Below, in pieces: positions 33,632 through 41,923 of a DNA stretch of 64,000 nucleotides; positions within the stretch are counted from its first letter, which is position 1, and each line of letters opens with the position of its first letter. The stretch comes from BOG-908 sp963848205 (lineage in GTDB: Bacteria; Pseudomonadota; Alphaproteobacteria; Acetobacterales; Acetobacteraceae). The notes under the pieces are model-generated. The model was given only the letters and a program-made list of their open reading frames with translations. It had not been told where the DNA came from and searched no databases. The DNA is taken from positions 992,001 to 1,056,000 of the forward strand of contig CAWKCV010000003.1 of assembly GCA_963848205.1 (NCBI GenBank), given 5' to 3'. The position numbers and the translations under genes are program-made.

Positions 33632-33673
33632 CAAAAGTCTTTTGCTTCTTTTCTTCAGAAAAGAAGGCCTTGC
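33632..33673. repeat. Palindromic element, copy 12 (right half-unit)
   Basis: The CAAAAGTCTTTTGC box precedes a perfect 10-bp hairpin with arms CTTCTTTTCT and AGAAAAGAAG. It lies directly at the 3' end of the first sedolisin gene, whose stop is within 4 bp. Confidence 0.85.
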
Positions 33674-33674
33674 C

Positions 33675-35552
33675 TCAAGGATTCGTCGCCGTCATCGGCG
33701 TCCCGGACAGCTCCACCGCCCCCGCAGTCGTATAAATATTCACCATCGGCGTGCCCACTCCCGTCGTCAGACTGTAAGCCGCATTCAGGTTGGTCTGCGC
33801 CAATCCATTGAAGCCCGGAATGTTCGTGTGGAAAAACACACCCTTGTTGGCAGCCTGTAACGAGGCAAGCTGATACAGATACGGGTTCAGATTACCGAGC
33901 CGCCCGTAGCGCTCGATCAGCAGCGCGGTGGCGCCGGCCAGTTCGGGTGCGGCGACACTGGTGCCGATCACGCCGTGGAACTCGCCGGCGATGGACACGA
34001 TGACGAAACTGCGCTGGCTGTTGCCGGCGCCATTTTGTTTGAGGTTGCCGCCATTGCAGGCGCCGCGATTGAGTTTCGCGATGCCGCCCGGGCAGCCACC
34101 GACCTGCATGCCGATATCGGGAACCGCGCGACGCGAGGTCGATCCGGTGTTGACCGCCGACTGCCATGCCGGCCGTGGAAAATAGCCGCTGTAGCCGCCG
34201 CCCGCGCCCCAGAAACCGCCTGAAACCAGGGGACCGAGCCCGTCCGGGTCATAGGCGACCTCAGGGTCGGACCAGCCGTTTTCTGCGAGATAGGTGGAGT
34301 CGAGCGAGCCCGGTTTGGAACTGGTCACCAGGTTGGTGCCGCCTACGGCGGTCACATCCGGGTCCGATGCAGGATATTCCACCCCCGGCAGAAAAGACGT
34401 GTTCTGGCCCACGAAATAGGCGGGTGCCGGACAGGCCTTGCCGGCGCTGTCGCCCGAGCTCGCCAGGAAGGTGATGCCCTGGGCGTTGCCTTGCAGGAAT
34501 AGCTCGTGCTCGGCCGCGAGCACGCCGTAGAAACTCTGCCCGCCATTGAACGAGGGCGAATACCCCCGCTCGCAGCCGCCGAAGGACGAGGTGACCAGAT
34601 CGACCTGGTTGCCTTCGATGATGCTGATATAGCCGGCGATGATGCTGCCGTCCGACAGATCGGGGATGTCGTAGAGCACGACATGCGCGCCCGGCGCTCC
34701 GGCCAGCACCTGCTGCGTATCGAGCGAGGCCTCGTCCAGCGCAGGGCTCGCGGTGGTCGCACCGCCATCAACATAGACGCGTGCAAACAGTTTTGGCGTC
34801 GGACGGCCGCTGACGAGCGTCCACTCTTCGTGGTCGAACATCGCCTGGATGTCGGAGTCATAAACGTCGCTGCTCATCAGGACGGCGATCGTGGCGCCGG
34901 TACCGTCCCAGGCATGCGTGGCGCCGCCCGGAACCTGGACGACGTTGCGGACGGACGGGTAGGCGTAAGCCTGCCTGAGGTCGGTGAACCAGTAACCGCC
35001 GGCGGGGCCGAGCCGGCTTGCCGGGTCGAGCCGGGCTGTCACGACATGGGCGTGACGATGTGCCGAATGCGGCGAGAAGCTGAAAATTTGGCCGCCCGTG
35101 GCGGCAATCTCGGGCGGCAGGACCGGCATGCGGGCCTGCAGCACGTGCGGCGATCCATCGCGCGTGCGTGCGACGAGGAGTGGCGTGCCGAGGTGCTGCT
35201 GCACCTGCGCGGCTGTGCCTGCGACATGGAGGCTGCGTGTCTGCATCGAAACGCTGAAGCCGCGGGCCTGAAATGCGCTTGCGACGTTTTCCATATCCCT
35301 GGCGGGCGGCGCGAACCGCAGGCCGAACTCCGCGGGGGAGAGCCATCTGTGGTAGTTGGGCGACGCAGGATTCTGCAGATCCGCGACGTAGCCCTCCAGC
35401 GCATTCCGGTTCCGTAACGGAAGCACGACGTCGAACGCGACGGGCCTGTTCGCATCGGCGGGCGTGGCGGTTGGTTCGGCTTGTGCAGTGGCCAGGCACG
35501 CGCACGCCAGCGCCAAAGCGATACCAGGCCGGCCGGCTGAAGCTGGGAACAT
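33675..35552 (-). CDS. Sedolisin (S53) protease with pro-domain, copy A
   Basis: The 625-residue protein has a signal peptide (ALALACACLATAQA), a kumamolisin-type activation domain (about 40-190), and a sedolisin catalytic domain. The catalytic Glu274 and Asp278 lie in DEASLDTQ, the oxyanion Asp in ASSGDSAGKACP near 375, and the nucleophile Ser532 in GTSVAAPELAG. Sedolisins are secreted serine-carboxyl peptidases active at acid pH, so they fit an acidophile. It is one of two tandem paralogues of similar length. A GG-rich Ca-site sequence near the C-terminus was not checked in detail. The stop is next to a palindromic half-unit. Confidence 0.92.
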   Translation of the reverse strand: MFPASAGRPGIALALACACLATAQAEPTATPADANRPVAFDVVLPLRNRNALEGYVADLQNPASPNYHRWLSPAEFGLRFAPPARDMENVASAFQARGFSVSMQTRSLHVAGTAAQVQQHLGTPLLVARTRDGSPHVLQARMPVLPPEIAATGGQIFSFSPHSAHRHAHVVTARLDPASRLGPAGGYWFTDLRQAYAYPSVRNVVQVPGGATHAWDGTGATIAVLMSSDVYDSDIQAMFDHEEWTLVSGRPTPKLFARVYVDGGATTASPALDEASLDTQQVLAGAPGAHVVLYDIPDLSDGSIIAGYISIIEGNQVDLVTSSFGGCERGYSPSFNGGQSFYGVLAAEHELFLQGNAQGITFLASSGDSAGKACPAPAYFVGQNTSFLPGVEYPASDPDVTAVGGTNLVTSSKPGSLDSTYLAENGWSDPEVAYDPDGLGPLVSGGFWGAGGGYSGYFPRPAWQSAVNTGSTSRRAVPDIGMQVGGCPGGIAKLNRGACNGGNLKQNGAGNSQRSFVIVSIAGEFHGVIGTSVAAPELAGATALLIERYGRLGNLNPYLYQLASLQAANKGVFFHTNIPGFNGLAQTNLNAAYSLTTGVGTPMVNIYTTAGAVELSGTPMTATNP

Positions 35553-35717
35553 GGAGAGCTAATCCGCGAGATGATGCTCACTGGAGTAGCGGAGCCGGGT
35601 TAAACGACGGTTTCCGTGGAATAGGCGAGACGAAAAAAGGGGAGAAGGTTGCCCTTCTCCCCTTCCGTCGAGATTGCAGGCAAGCCGCCGAAGCGGCCGC
35701 CGGTTACGGGTAGGCGG

Positions 35718-37607
35718 TTACGGGTTGCTGGGCGTGAGCGGCGTGCCGGCAACCGGGCCCGCGGGTGCACCCACGAACGCGTTGACGATCGGCGTTCCAA
35801 CACCGGCGGTGAAGCCATAGGTGGGCCCGATATTCGTGTTGCGGTAACCGTTAAAGCCCGGGATGCTCGTGTGGTAGTAAGGCCCCTTGCCCTTCGCCTG
35901 GTCGGCGGCGAGCTGGTAGATGTAGGTGTTCACGTTGCCCTGGCGGCCCTTCTGCTCGACGAGCAGGGCGAGTGCGCCGGCCAGTTCGGGCGAGGAAACG
36001 CTCGTTCCGATGAAGCCGAAATACCCGCCGGTGCTGGAGCCGACATCGATACCGACAATGACGGAGCTGCGCTGCGTATTGCCATGGCCGTCCTTGGGGT
36101 TGTTGCCGCCGTTGCACGGCAGGATGGAAAGGCCGCCGGGGCAGCCACCGACCTGCATGCCGATGTCAGGTGTCGAACGATGCGCGGTGGCGCCGGTCGT
36201 GACCAGGTTCTGGTAAGCGGGCTTGGGGAAGAAGATGCTGTAACCGTTGCCCGCGCCCCAGTAGCCGCCGGTGACGTTCTGGCCGACGCCATACACGTCA
36301 TAGGGGATTTCCGGATCGGCCCAGCCATTTTCGGAGACGTAGATCGAGTCGAACGTCGTGGGCGAGGAGGTAGTGACGAGGTTCGTGCCACCGACGGCCG
36401 TCACGTTAGGGTCCGACGAAGGCGTCTGCGGGCCTGGCGTGAACACCGGCTTGGCGCCGGCTTGGCCGTAGTTCGAGCTTGGGCACTGCAAGCCGGCCGA
36501 GTCGCCGGAGCTGGCCAGGAAGGTGATGCCCTGCGCGTTGCCCTGGAGGAATATCTCATGCTCGTTCTGCAGCACGCTGAAGAAGCTGACGCCGCCATTG
36601 TCGGCCGGGCCGTATTCCTTCTCGCACGCACCGAACGAGGAGCTGAGCACGTCGACCAGGTTCTGCTCGACCACCTTCAGGTAACCGGCGGCGATATTGC
36701 CATCCGCCAATGAAGGAATCGTGTAGAGGATGACGTTGGCACCCGGCGCGCCGGTGAGTTCCTGCTGCGTATCGAGCGAGGCTTCGTCGAAATCGCCGGT
36801 GCCGAGCTGGACGGGCGCGCCGCCATTGACGGGAACGCGGGCGAACAGCTTGGGCGCTGCGGTGCGCGACACTGTAGCCCATGCTTCATGCTCGAACACG
36901 GCAGCGATGTCGGAATCGAGCACATCGCTGGAGATCAGCGTGCCGATCGTCGCACCCGAGCCGTTCAGCGGCGCGGTGACGCCAGTATAGGTCGTCACGG
37001 TCTGCTGGATGGAGGGGTAGGAATAAGCCTGCTTGAGGTCGGTGAACCAGTAGGGCCCGGTTCCGCCATAGCGGTTGTTCGGGTTGAGCGCCTGGGTCGC
37101 GCGACGGGCGAAGGTATGTGCCACGTGCGGCGAGAAGCTGAGCACCTGGGCGCCGGTGGCGGCGATCTCCGGCGGCAGCTTCAGCGCGCTTGCCTGCTCG
37201 ACATGGGTGACGCCCTCGGCGGTGCGCCCGACCATCATCTGCGTGCCGAAATGCTGCTCGACCTGGCCGGCGGTGCCGGTCACGTGCAGGCTGCGGGTCT
37301 GCACGGTCACTTCGAAGCCGCGCGCGCGCAGCGAGTTGGCGACGGTCTGCACGGCGGACTGTTCCGGGCCGAAACGCATGCCGAACTGGGCCGGAGTCAG
37401 CCATTTGTGGAAGTTGGGCGAGGCCGAATTGTGCAGGTCGGCGACGAACGCCTCCAGCTTGTCACGATTACGCAGCGGCAGCATGACGTCGAACGCGACG
37501 GGGCGGCTGGCGTCGGCACGGCTGACGCTCACGTCGGCGGCGCGCGCGGCCTGTGTGGCAAAACCTGTTCCGGCCAGAACCGTGGCACAGCATAAAAAAG
37601 TCTTCAT
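35718..37607 (-). CDS. Sedolisin (S53) protease with pro-domain, copy B
   Basis: The 629-residue protein repeats the layout of copy A: a signal peptide (TFLCCATVLAGTGFATQAARA), a pro-domain, then the catalytic domain with Glu275 and Asp279 in DEASLDTQ, SSGDSAG near 390 and Ser536 in GTSVSSPELAG. It is moderately similar to copy A and both end in a short T/S-N-P tail, so a tandem duplication is likely. Copy B is upstream in the transcript, separated from copy A by 165 bp. ATG 37607 is chosen because the upstream frame (VTPTPVTPT) is only the translated tandem repeat. Confidence 0.92.
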   Translation of the reverse strand: MKTFLCCATVLAGTGFATQAARAADVSVSRADASRPVAFDVMLPLRNRDKLEAFVADLHNSASPNFHKWLTPAQFGMRFGPEQSAVQTVANSLRARGFEVTVQTRSLHVTGTAGQVEQHFGTQMMVGRTAEGVTHVEQASALKLPPEIAATGAQVLSFSPHVAHTFARRATQALNPNNRYGGTGPYWFTDLKQAYSYPSIQQTVTTYTGVTAPLNGSGATIGTLISSDVLDSDIAAVFEHEAWATVSRTAAPKLFARVPVNGGAPVQLGTGDFDEASLDTQQELTGAPGANVILYTIPSLADGNIAAGYLKVVEQNLVDVLSSSFGACEKEYGPADNGGVSFFSVLQNEHEIFLQGNAQGITFLASSGDSAGLQCPSSNYGQAGAKPVFTPGPQTPSSDPNVTAVGGTNLVTTSSPTTFDSIYVSENGWADPEIPYDVYGVGQNVTGGYWGAGNGYSIFFPKPAYQNLVTTGATAHRSTPDIGMQVGGCPGGLSILPCNGGNNPKDGHGNTQRSSVIVGIDVGSSTGGYFGFIGTSVSSPELAGALALLVEQKGRQGNVNTYIYQLAADQAKGKGPYYHTSIPGFNGYRNTNIGPTYGFTAGVGTPIVNAFVGAPAGPVAGTPLTPSNP

Positions 37608-37637
37608 TCTACCAAGCACTCGTTGATCTCCGCTATT

Positions 37638-37682
37638 GGTGGGCGTGACTGGGGTGGGCGTGACTGGGGTGGGCGTGACTGG
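37638..37682. repeat. Tandem repeat, 3 x 15 bp
   Basis: Three perfect copies of GGTGGGCGTGACTGG occupy 37638-37652, 37653-37667 and 37668-37682, starting 31 bp upstream of the copy B sedolisin start codon. Copy number could vary by slippage and alter the 5' leader. Confidence 0.9.
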
Positions 37683-37848
37683 GGAGAGCCAGGCTGGCAC
37701 TCCATTCGCTATTACGTCCGGTGCTCTTCCGCGCAGCTTTGGCGGCTACCGACCCCGCTCGAAGGGGGGTGGCGTCGTTCGCGCGCGCAGTGTTGCCTCC
37801 TGTGGCCGTGACAGGACCGTAACACGGCCTTCCGCTCCCACAAGCCGA

Positions 37849-37864
37849 ATTCCGTAAACGGAAT
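37849..37864. promoter_or_regulatory. Perfect 16-bp palindrome, possible operator
   Basis: ATTCCGT, two central A bases, and ACGGAAT form a perfect 7-bp inverted repeat, with another ATTCCG-like half-site 9 bp downstream (GTATTCCG). It lies about 240 bp upstream of the sedolisin pair. The arrangement suits a dimeric transcription factor, but no known family could be assigned. Confidence 0.4.
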
Positions 37865-37950
37865 GACTTGTATTCCGAAAGGGTTGCGTGGGGTTGATGC
37901 ACCAAGTTGTGCAGCAGCGCCGGCTTGCTCGCCGGCAATGCAAAACCGTT

Positions 37951-38676
37951 CTAAATGCGCGCATCCCGCATCAAAACGAGCATGCGCGCGACCGCAGCGG
38001 CAAGGCCCGCCTCCAGCGCGGCACCGATGAGGAAATGCCCGATATTGAGTTCGGCGACCTGCGCGATCGCCGCCACGGCTGCTACGTTGTCGAACGTGAG
38101 GCCGTGGCCTGCATGGCATTCCAGCCCGAGCGTGGCGGTCAGCGCGGCCGCCTCCCGCAGACGTGCAAGCTCGCCTGCCCGGCCGAGCGCGTAAGCGCCG
38201 GTGTGCAGTTCGACGACCGGCGCACCGAGCGCCGCCGCGGCTTGCAACTGCACCGGATCGGGGTCGACGAACAGGGAGACGCGAATGCCGGCGTCGCGCA
38301 ACCGGGCGATCATCGGGCCGAGCGACGCCGTCAGGCCGGCCGCATCCAATCCGCCTTCGGTGGTCACCTCGCGCCGGTGCTCGGGCACGATGCAGCAGGC
38401 GTGCGGGCGGGTGCGCACGGCAATGTCGACCATTTCGGCGGTGGCCGCCATTTCGAGATTGAGCGGCGCGGTGAGTGCGGCGCGCATGCGTGCCAGATCG
38501 TGGTCGTGGATGTGCCGCCGGTCCTCGCGCAGATGCAGCGTGATGCCGTGGGCACCGGCTGCCAAAGCGAGCTGGGCCGCATGCAGCGGGTCGGGGAAAT
38601 TGCCGCCGCGTGCATTCCGCAGCGTCGCCACATGGTCGATATTGACGCCCAGCCGTTGGGTGTTCCGATCGCTCAA
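37951..38676 (-). CDS. pdxJ: Pyridoxine 5'-phosphate synthase
   Basis: The 241-residue TIM-barrel enzyme condenses 3-amino-2-oxopropyl phosphate and 1-deoxy-D-xylulose 5-phosphate into pyridoxine phosphate, the last step of the DXP-dependent vitamin B6 route. LGVNIDHVATLRNARGG near residue 10, GITLHLREDRRHI near 44, GLECHAGHGLTFDNV near 190 and NIGHFLIGAALE near 213 are diagnostic. Its start overlaps the pdxA stop by 4 bp, so the two B6 genes are translationally coupled. Confidence 0.97.
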   Translation of the reverse strand: MSDRNTQRLGVNIDHVATLRNARGGNFPDPLHAAQLALAAGAHGITLHLREDRRHIHDHDLARMRAALTAPLNLEMAATAEMVDIAVRTRPHACCIVPEHRREVTTEGGLDAAGLTASLGPMIARLRDAGIRVSLFVDPDPVQLQAAAALGAPVVELHTGAYALGRAGELARLREAAALTATLGLECHAGHGLTFDNVAAVAAIAQVAELNIGHFLIGAALEAGLAAAVARMLVLMRDARI

Positions 38677-39632
38677 CGCTCGCCTCCCGGTGCGCCCCTG
38701 GCATAGCTGATGTCGGCCGCCATCCGCAAAGCCGCGATCAGGCTGGCAGGGTTGGCCATGCCGCGGCCCGCAATATCGAAAGCGGTGCCGTGGTCGGGCG
38801 AGGTGCGCACGATCGGCAGGCCGAGTGTAATGTTCACGCCGCCATTCACGTCGATGGTTTTCAGCGGGATCAAGCCCTGGTCGTGATAAAGGCAGATCGC
38901 AGCATCATACTTTTGCCGCGCGTCTGGCGTGAACATCGTGTCGGGCGGGTGCGGGCCGGTAATCGTCAAACCCCCGGCGCGCAGAATGTCGATGGCGGGT
39001 TGCACGATACTGGCCTCCTCCGAACCCAGATGGCCCTGCTCGCCGGCATGCGGGTTGAGCCCGGCGATGGCCAATCTTGGATTGGGAATGGCAAAATCGC
39101 GTTGCAACGCCGCGTGCGTGGTGCGCGCGGTCTGCACGATCGCATCCGCCGTCAGCGTGTCGATGGCTTGCCGCAACGGGACGTGCACACTGACCAGCAC
39201 CACGCGCAATTGCGGGCAGGCGAGCATCATGGTCTCGCGCCCGGCGGCACCAGTGAGTGCGGCGAGGAACTCGGTGTGGCCCGGGTGGGGAAAGCCAGCG
39301 TTCATCAGGACGGACTTGGCGATCGGGTTGGTGACGACGGCCGTAGTCTCGCCCGATTGGGTAAGGTGCACGGCGTGCTCGATGCTGGCGATGATGGCGG
39401 GTGCGTTGGCCGCGTCGGGGTGGCCGGCGATGGCGGGTGTGGTGAGCTTGAGGGGGCGGATGGGGATGGCGCTGGCGAACGCGGTGCTGAGCGTGGTGGG
39501 GGCGTGCGGCGCGATCCAGTCGGGGTCTGCGATGAGGATGAATTCGGGGCCGGTGTGACGCAGCGCGCGCCAGGCGGCGGCGGTGATCTCGGCGCTGATG
39601 CCGGCGGGGTCGCCCATCGTCAAGGCAAGCAA
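38673..39632 (-). CDS. pdxA: 4-hydroxythreonine-4-phosphate dehydrogenase
   Basis: The 319-residue enzyme precedes PdxJ in the vitamin B6 pathway. LALTMGDPAGI at the N-terminus, FPHPGHTEFLA near 130, NPHAGEQGHLG near 205 and LYHDQGLIPLKT near 255 include the metal-binding His residues. The apparent start is TTG at 39632, lying at the outer edge of palindromic element copy 13; an internal ATG five codons later would remove conserved residues. The N-terminus is therefore slightly shorter than usual and may have been trimmed by the element. Confidence 0.95.
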   Translation of the reverse strand: MLALTMGDPAGISAEITAAAWRALRHTGPEFILIADPDWIAPHAPTTLSTAFASAIPIRPLKLTTPAIAGHPDAANAPAIIASIEHAVHLTQSGETTAVVTNPIAKSVLMNAGFPHPGHTEFLAALTGAAGRETMMLACPQLRVVLVSVHVPLRQAIDTLTADAIVQTARTTHAALQRDFAIPNPRLAIAGLNPHAGEQGHLGSEEASIVQPAIDILRAGGLTITGPHPPDTMFTPDARQKYDAAICLYHDQGLIPLKTIDVNGGVNITLGLPIVRTSPDHGTAFDIAGRGMANPASLIAALRMAADISYARGAPGGER

Positions 39633-39760
39633 GGGAGCACTCCTTTTTTGAAAAGGAGGAGCAAAAAACTTTTGTTCCGCTGTCGCGTGCTCACCCCGAA
39701 GTCCGCGACAGCACGAGCAGAAGTCTTCTGCTTCTTTTCCTCAGAAGAGAAGGCTTCCTT
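39630..39760. repeat. Palindromic element, copy 13 (two half-units and perfect core)
   Basis: The left half (39630-39674) has arms CTCCTTTT and AAAAGGAG. The core has a perfect 9-bp stem GCTGTCGCG (39679-39687) and CGCGACAGC (39704-39712). The right half (39717-39760) has arms CTTCTTTTC and GAAGAGAAG with one mismatch. The element fills the lpd-pdxA gap and provides the pdxA start region. This is one of the clearest examples of the family. Confidence 0.92.
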
Positions 39761-39777
39761 ACGCCGCGTCATCGCCA

Positions 39778-41529
39778 TCAAATATGTATAGCCCGGTTTT
39801 CCACCGCGAGCGCCGCCTCCTTCACCGCCTCGCTCAGCGAAGGATGCGCGTGGCAGATGCGACCGACATCCTCCGAACTCGCGCCGAACTCCATCGCGGT
39901 TGCGATTTCGGCGATGAGCGTGCCGGCATCGGGGCCGATGATGTGGGCGCCGAGAATGCGGTCGGTGGTCTTGTCGGCGAGAATTTTGACGAAGCCGTCG
40001 GTGGCGCCCATGGCGCGGGCGCGGCCATTGGCCATGAAGGGGAATTTGCCGATGTTGTAGGTGCGGCCTTCCTTTTTCAGCATTTCCTCGGTGGCGCCGA
40101 TGCTGGCGACTTCGGGCCAGGTATAGACCACGCCGGGGATGACGCCGTAATTCACGTGGCCCGCCTGGCCGGCGATGAGTTCGGCGACGGCGACACCTTC
40201 CTCTTCGGCTTTGTGGGCGAGCATGGGGCCGGTGATGACGTCGCCGATGGCGTAGATGCCGTCGATGTTGGTGCGGTAATGCGGGTCGATCTTGATGAAG
40301 CCGCGCTCGTCCGTGGCTACACCTGCCTCGGCCAGACCGAGATTTGCGGTGTAGGGGCGGCGGCCGATGGCGACGAGGACCACGTCGGCATGGATGTTTT
40401 CCGCTGTGCCGCCTTTGGCGGGTTCGATGGTGAGATCGACGCCGTTGTCGGTTGTTTTGGCTGCGGTGACTTTGGTGCTGAGCCTGAACTTGAGGCCCTG
40501 TTTGGCGAGCACGCGTTCGAACGTCTTGCCGATTTCGCCGTCCATGCCTGGCACGAGCTTGTCGAGATATTCGATGACGGTGACTTGCGCGCCGAGGCGG
40601 TGCCAGACGGAGCCGAGTTCGAGGCCGATATAGCCGCCGCCGATGACGACGAGATGGCCTGGCACTTTGTCGAGCTCGAGCGCGCCGGTGGAGGTGACGA
40701 TGCGCTTTTCATCGACCGTGGCGCCGGGCAGCGGAATGCTTTCGCTGCCGGTGGCGATGATGATGTGTTTGGCGCCGTAGCTGTGTTCGCCGACGCTGAC
40801 CTGGCCCGGTGCGGCGATGCGGCCCGCGCCTTTGAGCCAGGTGACCTTGTTTTTCTTGAAGAGGAATTCGACGCCCTTGACATTGGCGGTAACGACTTCG
40901 CCTTTGCGCTGCTGCATGCGGGCGAGATCGAGTTTGACGCTGTCGATGAGGATGCCGTGATCCTTGAAGGAGCCGGTCGCCTCATGGAAGTTTTCAGAGG
41001 ATTGCAGCAGCGCTTTCGACGGGATGCAGCCGATATTGAGGCAGGTGCCGCCAAGGGTTGCGCGCATTTCGACGCAGGCGGTGCGCAGGCCGAGTTGGGC
41101 GGCGCGGATGGCGGCGACATAGCCGCCGGGGCCGCCGCCGATGACGATGACGTCGTAAGTGTCGGCTGCGCTGGCGGCGGGTTGCGCGGGGGCGGCTTTG
41201 GTTTCGGGGGCGGCGGGCGATGATGCGGCTTGCACCGGCGCAGGTGGGGCTTCGGGCTTCGGCTCCGGCCCGGGCGCGGCTGGCACGGCGCCCGAAGTCT
41301 TGATGCTGCCGAGCACGTCACCAACGGCCACTTCGGCGCCCTGCGCGGCTTGGTGTGCACCGAGCGTGCCGGCAGCGGGCGCGTTGACCTCGACGGTGAC
41401 TTTGTCGGTTTCAAGTTCGATGACGGGTTCATCGGCCTGAACGGTTTCGCCAGGCTGCTTGATCCAGCGGGCGATGGTAGCGGTGGTGACGCTCTCGCCG
41501 AGAGTGGGGACGTTGATGTTTACGGGCAT
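39778..41529 (-). CDS. lpd: Dihydrolipoyl dehydrogenase with N-terminal lipoyl domain
   Basis: The 583-residue protein starts with a lipoyl domain (LGESVTTATIARWIKQPGE; lipoyl Lys in ETDKVTVEV near 43), an Ala/Pro-rich linker (about 80-125), and then a complete E3 with VIGGGPGGYVAA near 130, the redox pair GGTCLNIGCIPSK near 165 and HAHPSLSEAV near 565. The lipoyl domain closely resembles that of the E2 from the same cluster. E3 reoxidises the lipoyl groups of E2 in the 2-oxoglutarate dehydrogenase complex. The N-terminal domain suggests direct recruitment to the complex. The gene lies downstream of odhB in the same direction. Confidence 0.93.
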   Translation of the reverse strand: MPVNINVPTLGESVTTATIARWIKQPGETVQADEPVIELETDKVTVEVNAPAAGTLGAHQAAQGAEVAVGDVLGSIKTSGAVPAAPGPEPKPEAPPAPVQAASSPAAPETKAAPAQPAASAADTYDVIVIGGGPGGYVAAIRAAQLGLRTACVEMRATLGGTCLNIGCIPSKALLQSSENFHEATGSFKDHGILIDSVKLDLARMQQRKGEVVTANVKGVEFLFKKNKVTWLKGAGRIAAPGQVSVGEHSYGAKHIIIATGSESIPLPGATVDEKRIVTSTGALELDKVPGHLVVIGGGYIGLELGSVWHRLGAQVTVIEYLDKLVPGMDGEIGKTFERVLAKQGLKFRLSTKVTAAKTTDNGVDLTIEPAKGGTAENIHADVVLVAIGRRPYTANLGLAEAGVATDERGFIKIDPHYRTNIDGIYAIGDVITGPMLAHKAEEEGVAVAELIAGQAGHVNYGVIPGVVYTWPEVASIGATEEMLKKEGRTYNIGKFPFMANGRARAMGATDGFVKILADKTTDRILGAHIIGPDAGTLIAEIATAMEFGASSEDVGRICHAHPSLSEAVKEAALAVENRAIHI

Positions 41530-41849
41530 GGCTGAGCCTCAATTTGTGCGATGAGGCAGGAGAAAGTCATAGGGGTTCCTGCGGTCGCACGGACGGAGAA
41601 TATATGGGTTCCGGTGACGGGAATGCCATCAACACGCATCGGGGCAAAGTTGAGGTCGCCAATTGCAAGCTCGGTCAGCAGGAGCCCTGCACGCGGCTTG
41701 CTGGTCCATGATACGAGCGTGCAATGGTATGGACTTCCACCACGGATTGGGATGCGCCAGGCGGCAAGTCGCCTGCGAACGGAACAGCGGCCCGCGCTAA
41801 ACAGAAAACACTTGGTGCGATGACGAATGCGGCCGAAGCAACCCGCCAA
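41520..41849 (-). CDS. Possible small ORF in the odhB-lpd gap
   Basis: A 109-codon open frame overlaps the lpd start by 10 bp. Its C-terminal half (RAGLLLTELAIGDLNFAPMRVDG and GTHIFSVRATAGTPMTFSC) looks protein-like, while the N-terminal half is rich in Arg and Cys and seems unlikely. No known family was recognised and no good ribosome-binding site is visible. It may be a real small gene, a remnant of one, or chance. The rest of the 393-bp gap shows nothing but the palindromic half-unit at its right end. Confidence 0.3.
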   Translation of the reverse strand: MAGCFGRIRHRTKCFLFSAGRCSVRRRLAAWRIPIRGGSPYHCTLVSWTSKPRAGLLLTELAIGDLNFAPMRVDGIPVTGTHIFSVRATAGTPMTFSCLIAQIEAQPCP

Positions 41850-41880
41850 GAAACGAAGGACCTAGGCGAAAGCGAACAAA

Positions 41881-41923
41881 CAAAAGTTCTTTGGTTCTTT
41901 CTTTCAAGAAAGAAGGCCTTCCT
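41881..41923. repeat. Palindromic element, copy 14 (right half-unit)
   Basis: A CAAAAGTTCTTTGG box is followed by a perfect 9-bp hairpin with arms TTCTTTCTT and AAGAAAGAA. The outer end reaches the odhB stop codon. Confidence 0.85.

Larger units (their letters stand above)
37608..37950. other. Sedolisin upstream region and pdxJ 3' region
   Basis: The 343 bp hold no gene. They contain three tandem copies of a 15-bp unit (37638-37682) and a 16-bp palindrome (37849-37864). They also include a GC-rich stretch. The sedolisin promoter should lie here, but no consensus could be fixed. No palindromic element copy is present. Confidence 0.5.

Noticed and set aside
37638..37682. CRISPR-like array
   Set aside because: The three 15-bp units are directly adjacent with no spacers, and no cas gene is present.
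39784..41223. Open frame of 479 codons antisense to lpd
   Set aside because: It is Asp/Gly/Ala/Phe-rich low complexity opposite a complete E3.
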